A stretch of DNA of 34,809 bases from Russula earlei (lineage: Eukaryota > Basidiomycota > Agaricomycetes > Russulales > Russulaceae). Within the stretch, counting starts at the first letter, position 1. Each line of letters opens with the position of its first letter. The stretch covers positions 1 through 34,809 of the forward strand of contig JAGFNK010000541.1 of NCBI GenBank assembly GCA_025769875.1, given 5' to 3'. The notes below the pieces were generated by a model, which saw nothing but the letters and a program-made list of their open reading frames with translations, searched no databases and was not told the origin of the DNA. The translations under genes were made by a program, and so were the position numbers. This document shows positions 1-7,846 of the stretch, piece by piece.

Positions 1-118
1 CGAGCCGAGCCGGAGCTGTATTTGAGCCGAGCCAAGCTGTTCAACGGCTCGCGGCTTCGAGCCGCTCGAAACAGCGCGAGCCGTTTCGAGCCGTTTTGAT
101 TGCCACATTTGGATGTTT
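1..118. repeat. GAGCC-rich repeat block, left side of the gene-fragment patchwork
   Basis: The first ~95 bases are built from GAGCC/GGCTC pentamers in both orientations, followed by a CCACATTTGGAT motif that occurs twice (about 103-115 and 123-136). Read against the reverse complement of 6361-6500, the order of elements is similar: CCGAGCCAAGC, then ACGGCT-GCGGCTT, then GAGCCG, TTCGAGCCGT, and a TTTGGAT stretch. This suggests the two blocks are inverted relative to each other, although the motif is partly palindromic. The block is cut by the window edge, so its true end is not visible. Confidence 0.6.
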
Positions 119-142
119 GAAGTGCCACATTTGGATATGGTT

Positions 143-219
143 GCTCGATTTGGAGAGTCGTCTGCCACTCTGCTTCGCCAGATTTGGGTATGTAGCTCGA
201 TTTGGAGAGTCGTCTGCCA
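143..219 (+). repeat. Short direct repeat, 25-nt unit, two copies
   Basis: A 25-base unit (GCTCGATTTGGAGAGTCGTC plus TGCCA) occurs at 143-167 and again, identical, at 195-219, giving a period of 52 bases. It lies just inside the left GAGCC block and may be a subterminal repeat of that block. Confidence 0.8.
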
Positions 220-299
220 ATCCCCACCACGCCTTGCTCTCGCAGGCTGCAAGCCTTCCTTCATCCTGCCAAGATCCGTTAATCATCTCCCCCACCCCA

Positions 300-1095
300 A
301 CCCTACTGGAGCTCTCAAAGCCGCCGCTACCCAGCGTACCTCAAAGACTCATCAAAGACGAGCTCGTTGAGTTCCCGTCCGACCCCCAGACCCGCCCCCT
401 CCCTGCAGAACAAAGCGAAGATGACGAGATCCATGGCTACGAGACAGACACAGGCGTGCACATGCGCAAGCATAAGAGCACCATGGAACGCAAGACCAAG
501 GCAGAGCGCCGCCGAGCTGGGTGCTGCCATATCACCGCTTACTGGCTCGCGGATGGCTTTCGTATGAAGCTGCTTGCCAACTTTCTCAAGCACGAGCACA
601 ATGTCGTCCCTCGTTCGTTTGATGAGGCTCTCTATGTCGTACATTCCTTGCTGACCCCTTGTCCTTCAACCTTTCCCCTTGCACAGTGCATGCAGGGCTG
701 ACCACCTCTCCCAGATGTATCACCTCCCGCTGCTTCCTGGTTACGGCCCCGTGGCTAAAGTGCGCTCCCCGGTGCCTGCTCCGTCGCACGCGCGCCATTT
801 GTCGTACACATCTCAGGCTGAAGAAGACGGCTGATGCAGCAAGGGCAAAGGTCTGGACAACGACGGAGAAACATCCGTGCCACAGAATAGTGGGGTGATG
901 GCTCCTTCCAATTTCACGAATGCAGTTTCGACGGAAGGACCAGCAAACTATGTCCTGGAGCAACCACCAATTTTCATGTTTGGTGTCGTAGGCCAACCTG
1001 GTGAACTGATGGACTTCACCTTTGACATGATCACCACGCCTTGGAACGATGACTTTTCTATCCCTGTCGACACAACTATGCTCGTGCTACGGTAA
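300..1095 (+). pseudogene. RMD1/DUF155-family protein fragment, disrupted
   Basis: Two stretches join in phase across a GT..AG intron at 639-714. The first reads FPSDPQTRPLPAE, HGYETDTGV and then ADGFRMKLLANFLKHEHNV and FDEALYV. The second starts MYHLPLLPGYGPVAKVRSP. This order is typical of the N-terminal half of fungal RMD1/Sif2-like DUF155 proteins, which are membrane-associated proteins of mitochondria or sporulation. An in-frame TGA at 832-834 stops the second exon; CGA to TGA by CpG decay would explain it. Reading continues in the same frame to 1095, but the conserved DUF155 core and C-terminal membrane segment are not present. I therefore call it a truncated relic. The family is a recognition from memory of conserved motifs and should be confirmed by search. 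Confidence 0.68.
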
Positions 1096-1176
1096 CTGGA
1101 TGAGATGCTCAACTGCCTTTTCTTTTCTTAAATGGTTTCCTCATGGGTGTGCCGACCTCGTCCTGTCGGTTCGGCG

Positions 1177-2635
1177 TAGATCACTTGGCTGTATGACATG
1201 GACATCGTCTTTGGCCTGGACGGGAACTTTGATGAAGTGTATCTATACGAAGAGCTCATGGAGGCCGACCTCCACGCCATCATGCTTTGATCACCCGATC
1301 ACACCTTCATGGCGAAATTGAACTTTCCCTCTGGACAGATCCGTTCTGGCCAACCCCCGTAGGATGCGCACTTTCAATCCTTCATCTATCAGACGCTGTG
1401 CAGCCTGAAACTCGGCCGACGTGCTGCACCGCGACCTCAAGCCGGGAAATCTGCTCGTGAATGCGGACTGCGAGCTCAAGATTTGCGACTTTGGTCTCGC
1501 GCGCGGGTTCAATCAGGCGCAGAAGCAGGGCTTCATGACCGAGTACGTCGCGACACGGTGGTACCGCGCGCCGGAGCTCATGCTCAGCTTTGCAAATTAC
1601 GTGCGTCTCGGGCAGCACCCAGTTTCACCCTCCTCTTGTGAGGTTAGGCTCATTTTCTCCTCTTTCTTCTGTGTTCTTTTTGGTAGGCCTCCGCCATCAA
1701 CGTATGGTCCGTTGGGTGTATTTTGGACGAGCTTTTGGCTGGCAAGCCCATCTTTAAAGGGAAAGAATGAGGGCAGTGCTCCTCAACTTTTGCTTACGAT
1801 GCCTAATGGTTTGGACAGCTATGTCGATCAATTGAATCAGATCCTGCATTACCTTGGAACACCTAGGGTACGTTGTCTTAAAAACTCGATGCACGCCGAT
1901 GTTACCTGTGCTAAAACTGATTGCCCGAACCAACAGGCACAAGATTACATCCACTCGCTCCCCATCAGGCCACGTGTGCCGTTTGCGCAAATGTTTCCGC
2001 ATGTGAACCCACTCGCCCTTGATCTTCTCACCAAGATGCTCAACTTTGATCCTGCGAAACGCATTGCATGTGAACAGGTGTTGGAGCGCCCGTATCTCGC
2101 CATCTGGCACGACCCGACGGACGAGGCCATCTGCCCAGCTGTGTGTCGACATGATAGCCAGCGTCGCGTTAGAAACCAACGTGTGTATTCTACTCGGTTA
2201 GAAATTCGACCTTTTCTTTGAGGAGGAAGACTCGATCGAAGGTATGAAGAAAGCTCATCGTCGAGAAAGTGAACCTCTTTCGGTCGGAGGTCCGCACCGC
2301 GGCGTGTTCAAACCAGAATCGGCAGTGCGTGTCGCAGTTTCAGTTTCTCTCTCTCTTCTGGTTGCCCTGTGCAGTATATATTGTCTTTCACTTTCTTTAC
2401 TTTTCCTGCTCGCTAAGGTGGTTCCCTTTTGTGCAGGTTGACGATCCCATTTCGTAACGATATCGTTGCCTCTCTGATTCGCGACGACGCTCCATTAGAT
2501 GGCGCCACTTCATGCTATTACAGTGGCCATACACCGCAGCAGGGCGTTGGTCATCGCCCTGCGAGCCCGGTCATTGATGATCCCAGTGCTGAACTTGAGC
2601 GCGAGCTGGCTGGGACGCACATCGGACGCCAGTGA
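1177..2635 (+). pseudogene. MPK1: SLT2/MPK1-type cell-wall-integrity MAP kinase, relic lacking the N-lobe
   Basis: The kinase fold is recognisable in order: LYDMDIVF and [15 protein letters not shown] (from about 1189), IRSGQP and DAHFQSFIYQTL (about 1339-1402), LHRDLKPGN (1424-1450), CDFGLARG (about 1484-1507), the activation loop FMTEYVATRWYRAPE with T-E-Y at 1538-1546, SAINVWSVGCIL, YVDQLNQILHYLGTPR, PRVPFAQMFPH and FDPAKRIACEQVLERPYL. The FEEEDSIEGMKK tail and a C-terminus ending PSAELERELAGTHIG are also present. The TEY loop and tail fit the Slt2/Mpk1 class. It cannot be functional. The ATP-binding N-lobe is missing, an in-frame TAG (1360-1362) precedes DAHFQ, and about 8 bases are missing near 1410, which shifts frame 1 to frame 2. 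An extra base after GMKK (about 2253) shifts the frame again. Intron-like gaps remain, so this is a DNA-level copy and not a processed one. Confidence 0.9.
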
Positions 2636-2905
2636 AGTGGGAAGGTAGAAAAATACGTTAAGAGGGAGGATGTGGTGTATCCGTGTATGTCTCAATACTC
2701 TTGTACGCTCATGGTTGACTCTAAATTGCATGTCTGTGAAGCAACCGATTTAAACTATCACAGCTCCTACGGCCTCCCTTTCCGGCTGGCCACCACGAGC
2801 ACACCCTAGTATTGTCTGTTCATATGATCTTTTCTATCACAACACCTAACGACTCGGCCTCACGATCTCTTTGATTCTCATATCACACTGGTTTTGCACC
2901 AAGCC
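2636..2905. other. Spacer between MAP-kinase relic and TMEM184 relic
   Basis: I see no coding signal. The sequence is mixed, with no long frame and no repeat found elsewhere in the window. It may be the 3' flank copied with the kinase relic. Confidence 0.4.
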
Positions 2906-3505
2906 ATGTCGCAAAACGCGACCTGCTTTCTGCCCAGCCTCCCAGGGCACCCCAGAAAGGACCTTCTCTCTTTCAGCATGGCAACGTGGTATTTCAAAGT
3001 CAGTGCGATAGTCTTGTGTCATCAGACCTGGTCTAATCGATAGCGTGTCCCTGTGTGTGGTGCCATTAGCGCACGATGTTGGCTGGCTCGTATCCGGTTT
3101 CTTCACCATCGTGGCCATCGTGGCCTCCTCCTGGCTCCTCAACAAGCATCTTCAGTGGCACACCAATGTACGTTCGCATCTGCGCGATCCCTCCGAACCA
3201 GAGTCTGTTCTGATCTTTGTAATCGTCATAAGAGCAGCGCTGTACGTGCCGTTTGTTGTTATGGCCACGCATCATGTGTCAACAGTTTGCCTGATTTTCT
3301 TCACAGATATCATCCGCCTGCTCCTCATGGTCCCTATATACGCCTCGAGTCTCGCATTGTATCTTTTCTGGGTCCGGGTCTTTGCCTCCGCATCTAAATG
3401 CATGTAGCACGCTGACACGCCCCGTATTGAATCTCTCAGGACATCGCCACGCCCTTACTTCTCATCTGCGATGCATATGAGGCCGTCCTCACCAGCCACG
3501 ATGCG
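2906..3505 (+). pseudogene. TMEM184/DUF300 (Ost-alpha-like) membrane protein, 5' fragment, disrupted
   Basis: A possible start at 2906 reads MSQNATCFLPSLP. A shifted frame then gives DVGWLVSGFFTIVAIVASSW and LLNKHLQWHTN, ending at a GTACGT donor (about 3169). After the intron acceptor at about 3306 comes IIRLLLMVPIYASSLALYLF, and after a second intron DIATPLLLICDAYEAVLTSH (about 3441-3500). This order matches the first membrane helices and the RLLFMVPIYA and DCYEA motifs of DUF300 proteins (TMEM184, yeast YKR051W, plant LAZ1). Everything after DAYEAVLT is missing, including most transmembrane helices, and the frames do not join cleanly. Introns are kept. Family assignment is by motif memory; the truncation is plain. 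Confidence 0.7.
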
Positions 3506-3977
3506 CCGTCGTCACCTCACGCCACCAGCGCCGTTGCCCAAGAAGACCAAGGCCTCGGACCTGAGCCCAGCAATGCCGCCCCGCCAAAAGATCAGACCCC
3601 GCCACCACGACGTCGCCACAGGAGAAGCTGCCGACACAAGCACCACGCTGCACCACGCCACCTCTTCCATCGCATCCCCGTCCACATGTACGCCCTCGTT
3701 CACATGTGCTGATACCACACGCAGTGGCGAAGACCTCATCGCCGGGCCGGCAAGACGACAGCACGAGCAACACACAAGTCACACCCCCATGCCCACCCAT
3801 TCCACGACGCCATCGCCTACGCCCTTGCCTCTTGCCACCCCATTGCCTCGAACGACCACGCCTCAGCCTCTGCCACGACAGCAGCAACCGCATCAATGGC
3901 AACAACAATGCGGCCAATGCTTGACAACACCTCAAGATGCGACGACTCATTCGACACACCGCACGCTGGAGCTTCAC
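3506..3977 (+). other. Proline/threonine/histidine-rich low-complexity stretch
   Basis: Open frames run through here on both strands, but their composition (Pro, Thr, His, Arg, Gln) looks like a by-product of C-rich DNA. It lies between the TMEM184 fragment and the RPN10 fragment. I could not align it to either parent, so it may be filler or a fast-decaying part of the RPN10 copy. Confidence 0.35.
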
Positions 3978-4187
3978 TTCGATGGTGCGCCCGCGCAACC
4001 TTCTCACCCGGTGGCTGCCACTGATGAAGGCGAAGAGGCGGATTTGCAGATGCTCACACTCTCCAAAAGGTCGCACTGTGCCCGACGTCGAGATGACCGA
4101 GGAACATGAGAGAGAAGAGGATCTGACGGAGGAAGAGATGATTATGCGGGCCATCGTGATGAGCATGCACCCTGAGGCGGAATCGGA
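3978..4187 (+). pseudogene. RPN10: RPN10 3' fragment (UIM-containing tail), decayed copy
   Basis: This stretch aligns base by base with 25131-25335 of the intact RPN10 gene in this window. It covers [24 protein letters not shown] and HPEAES. One codon is missing after CAG (about 4049), and one base is inserted before GGTCGC (about 4067), which breaks the frame. Most other differences are C-to-T or G-to-A at CpG sites of the intact gene; I counted about 15 including the tail at 5573-5617. The match stops at the TCGGA at 4183-4187, where histidine-kinase sequence begins, and resumes at 5573. Exons 1-3 are not found. Confidence 0.9.
4183..4187 (+). repeat. 5-bp direct repeat TCGGA at the insertion junction, left copy
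   Basis: The intact gene has a single TCGGA at 25331-25335. The broken copy has one at 4183-4187 and another at 5573-5577, exactly bracketing 1385 bp of foreign sequence. This can be a target-site duplication or microhomology used in template switching. Confidence 0.7.
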
Positions 4188-5572
4188 CGTGCAGGGCATG
4201 TGGAAGGTCAGTCGGATGATTGTGCACCACCTCACAAGCAGTGCGCTCATCGGGCATCCAGGTTTTGATTGTCAATGTAAACTTGATGGTCATGAATTTG
4301 ACAAGTGCGCGACAGCATCCAGAAGAACACCGCCACTAGGGAAGCCGCTGAACTCGCCAACCGTAGTAAATCCGAGTTCCTGGCCAACATGTCCCACAAG
4401 ATAAGGTTGGCCTGGTGGATTGGATATCTCAAAAAGTGAGTGCCACGGAACTAATTATTGAGCACAAGTTCGTTAACTAACATAACAATCAGTCGAAGCT
4501 GGTCGGATGACCATGGAGCAAGTCTCCTTCTCGCTCCGGCAGACTGTTTTAGGAATCGTCCGCGCATCACAGAACAACTTGGACCTCACTTACTAGATCC
4601 TGACATTTTAGACCAGCTCATTGGTGATTCCCTCCGCCTCCGGCAAGTTATCGCAGACCTAGTGGGCAACGCGATCAAGTTCACACCATCTAGACCTCCA
4701 AGAAGGGTCACGTCGCGCTCAGTTGCCGTCTACTCGCCCTTGACGATTCTAGTGTGTCCCTCGAGTTCTGCGTCTTGGACACCGGCATTGGTATTGCCAA
4801 GGACAAGCTGAATTTTAACTTTGACACTTTTGCACAGGCGGACGGTTCTACGACAAGGGTGCGTGCTGTTTTACCTTTCTGCATTTTTTTCTTGACACGC
4901 CAGCTTTTCTCAGAAGGAATACGGAGGAACGGAATAGGGCTGTTGATTTTGAAACGCCTCGTTGCTCTTATGGCTGGAAGTATGCGGGTTGAAAGCGAGA
5001 TTGGCAAGGGTAGTAAGTTCTTCACCATCACGTCCCAAATTGGCCAGATGTCCATGGATGCGACGCTTGCCAAGATGGTGCCATTTGGGAACTATTTCAT
5101 TCGTTGATATGCTATATGACAACATTGCGGTGGTGGATTGGATACAGGAACTCGGACTCAGGCCTTATGTGATTCACGATCCACTCAAAGTCGCAGATAA
5201 GGCTACATGCCCCCCCACATTGATACTATCGTCATCGATTCGCTCAATGTGGTAAGTTTCAATATCGTGTTTTACGGACAATGTACGGCAGACCAAGACG
5301 ATCCATGAGTATGAGCATTTGCGGTACATACCCATCGTCTTATTAGCACTGGTGCGCCCCACAATCTGTGATATCTGTCTACCCTGTGCTGATCTGACGA
5401 GTTTCATCAAAACCTTCCTTGTTTGAACTGTACGTAACATTGCCTATCATATGACACTAGCTGCTGACCCATTGTTCCATGTAGTGAAATGGTGTCTGGA
5501 TAACAGCATAAGCTCCAAGGTCACGACACCCATGAGCACACAGGACCTGGCGTCGGTGCTCATCTCCGCCCC
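4188..5572 (+). pseudogene. Group III (Nik1/Os-1-type) hybrid histidine kinase fragment, disrupted, inserted in the RPN10 copy
   Basis: HAMP-linker-like pieces come first: VQGMWKV at 4189-4209, then [10 protein letters not shown] at about 4275. The dimerisation box follows, with [20 protein letters not shown] and the phospho-acceptor His at 4395-4397. The usual HEIR reads HKIR here. About 45 codons after the H-box are missing. After an intron at 4436-4492 come VEAGRMTMEQVSFSLRQTV, the N-box LVGNAIKFTP (about 4660-4690), the G1 box LDTGIGIAKDKL, FDTFAQADGSTTR, a second intron (about 4859-4909), RLVALM, KGSKFF and DATLAKM. The receiver-side linker DWIQELGLRPYVIHD, EHLRYIPIVLLA and KWCLDNSISS follows (to about 5560). 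Stops (for example TAG at 4592-4594), an IGL-box change with a frameshift (about 4930) and the deletions make it inactive. The group III family is involved in osmosensing and fungicide response. Confidence 0.88.
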
Positions 5573-5617
5573 TCGGAAGAAAAGAAGTAAAAACTAGCAA
5601 TGTTTTCCATGTCCACT
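5573..5617 (+). pseudogene. RPN10: RPN10 last codons and start of 3' UTR, right part of the split copy
   Basis: TCGGAAGAAAAGAAGTAAAA and the following bases match 25331-25375 of the intact gene, covering the last codons (EKK), the stop and the first ~25 bases of the 3' UTR. Three differences are visible, all G-to-A (CTGGCG to CTAGCA, CCGTG to CCATG), two of them at CpG. The match ends after GTCCACT. Because 3' UTR is included, the copy was made from genomic DNA or an unspliced-type template. Confidence 0.85.
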
Positions 5618-6234
5618 GTAAGGTATCTGGCCGGGAAACTCACATGACCTGTACCAGGCCCCTTGCGTGCCGCGCGTCTCCTTCATTCGTCCCTCGCTCA
5701 CGCGTCCTCCTTCCTATCCTCCTTCCTTTCCTTCTCTCTCGCGCACTCGCCTTTCGACGTCATCTCCAACTCTGCGCCCGGGAACTGCGACAACACCCCA
5801 GTCCGATCACCTTCGACGTCACACGCCTCGCCTTCAACACCTCGCCCTCAATGCCTCGCTGCCAACGCCTCGCTCGCCCGCCACACGTCTACGCGCAGAC
5901 ACCATGACGCACGCACGACATCATCACCGCCCTACGCAAGGGCTCGCTGCCCATAGCGTCTCGCCCCCGATGTCATCACCTTGCTGCCTCACACTCTGGG
6001 ACTTGGAGTAGCACTAGAGTAGCACTTTTGTATTTAAGATCAGTAGCCACCATTTTGTACAGTAGCTAATGGATCAAATGAACAGCTTTCTAGTATTCGC
6101 GTTGGCCCTCTCGTTTGCCTGAAGAACACTTTGACTCCCTCAAGATTTCCTTCAAGAACACAGGCCCGGGCAGACTTACAGGTGTGCAGACGGCAAGTGG
6201 ACGTGTGCTTGCATTGATGCCTCAGTTGTCACGA
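5618..6234. other. Non-coding stretch, C-rich then AT-richer
   Basis: 5640-5990 is rich in CCT, CGC and TCC and is open in all three plus frames, giving Pro/Ser/Arg/His-rich translations with no domain. 6000-6234 is AT-richer with no long frame. I support no gene here. Confidence 0.4.
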
Positions 6235-6413
6235 GAGCGTTCTCAAAATGGAAAGTCGATAACTGTAGTCTGTAGATCCAAAAGTAGAAATGGCCCAAAT
6301 GGGATGGCTTGAATCAGCTCAGCCAATGAGAGGCGTCGAGAGCATTCTCAAAATGGAAAGTAGATCCAAAAGTAGAAATGGCTTAAATGGGACGGCTCGA
6401 ATCGGCTCAAGCC
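6235..6413 (+). repeat. Tandem direct duplication of about 75-90 bp
   Basis: 6235-6324 and 6340-6413 share the order: GAGC-TTCTCAAAATGGAAAGT, AGATCCAAAAGTAGAAATGG, AAATGGGA-GGCT-GAATC-GCTC. The first copy has a 17-base insertion (about 6257-6273). Where the second copy reads GACGGCTCGAATCGGCTC, the first reads GATGGCTTGAATCAGCTC, three CpG-to-TpG/CpA changes. The unit lies inside the right GAGCC block and may be its subterminal repeat. Confidence 0.8.
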
Positions 6414-6500
6414 GCAAGCCGTGGCTTGGCTCGGTCCGGCTCACCCAATCTGGCCAAGCCGTTGCTGAGCTGAACCGAGCCGAGCCGAGCCGAGCCGTGA
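6391..6500. repeat. GAGCC-rich repeat block, right side of the gene-fragment patchwork
   Basis: GGCTC pentamers at 6391-6445 change to GAGCC pentamers at 6470-6497, the latter a near-perfect run of four. The block interrupts the gag frame of copia element C at about 6500. Its reverse complement resembles the block at 1-118. It is the right-hand limit of the region holding plus-strand gene fragments. Confidence 0.65.
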
Positions 6501-6505
6501 CAGCA

Positions 6506-6758
6506 CTAACCAGTCGTCAAAGGCAGTGGGGTCTGCACTTTGGTCTGGCTTGGTATATGTGCTGTCTACTACTGTCCAGAGCTCTCGGAGTTCAAGAACC
6601 ATTTGAACATGGTGCTTCCAGAACATAAACTTGACCCCTTCATTGTTGAGAAAAGGGACATCATAGTGTTGAGCAGTGGCTTTTTGGCTCGATGTCGTGG
6701 CTCCTGAGGAGGAGGCATTTCCACCTTGCAGCAAGGATGTGCTGGTGCCTTGTGCCAT
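6506..6758 (-). pseudogene. Copia gag N-terminus of element C, truncated
   Basis: The frame starts at 6758 (MAQGTSTSLLQGG) and contains FLNNEGVKFMFWKHHVQMVL, ELWTVVDSTYTKPDQSADP and FDDWLV. This pattern (a short Ser-rich leader, then L-G-xFxxWK-xx-L-L, then G-YxKP) is the N-terminal part of Ty1/copia gag of the UBN2/DUF4219 type. It lines up with the gag of A and B around WK...TYSKPDPS. The frame then runs into the GAGCC repeat and loses all similarity. Confidence 0.75.
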
Positions 6759-6820
6759 TACTATGTTGTGACGTTTTGAAATTCTGGGTGCATGTAGATA
6801 TTTGGCTTGTTTAGAGACAA

Positions 6821-6835
6821 CCAGGTCTCATAATC
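6821..6835 (-). other. Primer-binding site of element C, likely tRNA-Met half
   Basis: Immediately inside the LTR, the minus strand reads GATTATGAGACCTGG. The complement CCAGGTCTCATAATC looks like the anticodon arm of a methionine tRNA (CAT anticodon), as in copia-type half-tRNA priming. The same 15 bases stand at this position in elements A and B. Confidence 0.6.
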
Positions 6836-6988
6836 TGTAGAAAGGTATCTATAACAAGTGCTCAGTCTTATTGTAGAAGACTGAGGGACAGGAAAAAAGA
6901 TGAAAACAAACTATATACATGTCCGTGCGTTCATCACATGCCACGTGAGTGTATGACCAAACCGTGATGCTGAGGCTGCACTCCAACA
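6836..6988 (-). repeat. LTR of element C (153 bp)
   Basis: On the plus strand it runs from TGTAGAAAGG to GCACTCCAACA; on the minus strand it begins TGTTGGAGTGCAGCC and ends CTACA, with the usual TG..CA ends. The start resembles the A/B LTR start (TGTTGGACGTGCAGCC). It contains CTCAGTCTT-attgtag-AAGACTGAG (about 6865-6889), a perfect 9-bp hairpin stem also present in the A and B LTRs with a different loop. Confidence 0.75.
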
Positions 6989-7512
6989 TACACTACCACC
7001 TCAAAGATCTCAGGGTTGACCTCCTGCCACCCATCAACATTACAGGTTACCCCCATCCCCCACCACTAGTCCAACAGTCAAAGCTTCTACCACCCAGACA
7101 TCACTGCTTGTTATGATTGCCCACTTAAGATAGCACACATGATTGAGATAAGATCACAGGTGATTAATGTCAATGACATGCATGCAAGGGCAACTGAGAA
7201 ACCCATTTAATTGATATAGTTATGATGTGATCCTACCTTGTGATTCAGATAGTTTCTATCTCATCTTGTAGATAGTGCAGCTGATGATCAGCTGTGATTT
7301 AGCTTTGATCACTTGAGTTACCTACAATCACAGGCTTGTATAGCCTGCAGACTTATTGACTCAAACAGTAGTTTGCTCAGTTTATCTTTCCCCTCAGTGA
7401 TCACTTACATGCATGATACTGAGTGCCTTGCTTAATCTTATCTAGCAATTCCCATGCACATATGCTGCATGCACATTTGGCTGCCGCACACATACTCATT
7501 GCACACTCAAAT
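6989..7512. other. CpG-poor relic sequence between elements C and A
   Basis: No gene is supported. CpG is rare and TpG/CpA common, as in 11869-12294 and 16541-21138. Together these look like one old repeat block later split by elements A and B. The last five bases (CAAAT, 7508-7512) are the left target duplication of element A. Confidence 0.6.
7508..7512 (+). repeat. Target-site duplication CAAAT, left copy, element A
   Basis: CAAAT precedes the left LTR of A at 7508-7512 and follows its right LTR at 11869-11873. A perfect 5-bp duplication shows that A inserted as one unit by an integrase-type mechanism. Confidence 0.9.
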
Positions 7513-7762
7513 TGTTGAAGCTAAAGGAAGCTTTGCTCAGTCTTGTGTGTGAAAGACTATATTGGTTAGTTATCTAACCTATAGGGATGATAGCTATGTA
7601 CAGCATTAGCTTTAAAGGAGTGTAAAGGAATGTGTAGTACTGACCTCAGTCTTGTGTGTAAAAGACTGAGGAAACGAATGCAATAACTAAATTATTCTAA
7701 TTATTTACACGTACGGTCTGGATTGTCCATTCATGCTGCACTTAGCGGCTGCACATCCAACA
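7513..7762 (-). repeat. 3' LTR of element A (250 bp)
   Basis: Plus-strand ends are TGTTGAAGCT and CACATCCAACA. It matches 11619-11868 over its whole length with about a dozen differences. The clearest is ATGCAATAAC here against ACATGATAAC in the other LTR, both derivable from ACGCGATAAC by CpG loss. Confidence 0.92.
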
Positions 7763-7846
7763 TGCCCCCTCAGACTGAGTGGTGCGCGTTTACTCCTCCC
7801 ATCTCCATTGTGAAACCTTGTGCTTCTCACGGCTGGGACCTCTTTT

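Larger units (their letters stand above)
6500..6988 (-). mobile_element. Copia element C: 5' LTR, primer site and start of gag, truncated
   Basis: On the minus strand this reads LTR (6988-6836), primer-binding site (6835-6821), a short leader, and the start of a gag frame (6758). The gag is cut at about 6500 where the GAGCC block begins, and nothing downstream of it is found in the window. It is a different family from A and B: the LTR is 153 bp against about 250, and the gag N-terminus differs. The primer site and an LTR hairpin are shared. Confidence 0.75.

Noticed and set aside
96..701. A 201-codon frame as a full gene
   Set aside because: Only the part from about 300 to 638 is RMD1-like; it reads into an intron after 638 and has no proper start.
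3489..4250. A 253-codon minus-strand frame over the C-rich stretch
   Set aside because: It is Arg/Gly/Cys-rich, is antisense to RPN10-derived sequence and has no domain; it is a composition shadow.
5640..6011. Three overlapping Pro/Ser/Arg-rich plus-strand frames as a secreted proline-rich protein
   Set aside because: All three frames are open at once, which is typical of C-rich non-coding DNA; no signal peptide is supported.
1..6500. Helitron as the firm identity of the patchwork
   Set aside because: I found no Rep/helicase and no convincing CTRR end with a hairpin. The inverted GAGCC blocks would rather argue for a TIR-type element, so the type is left open.
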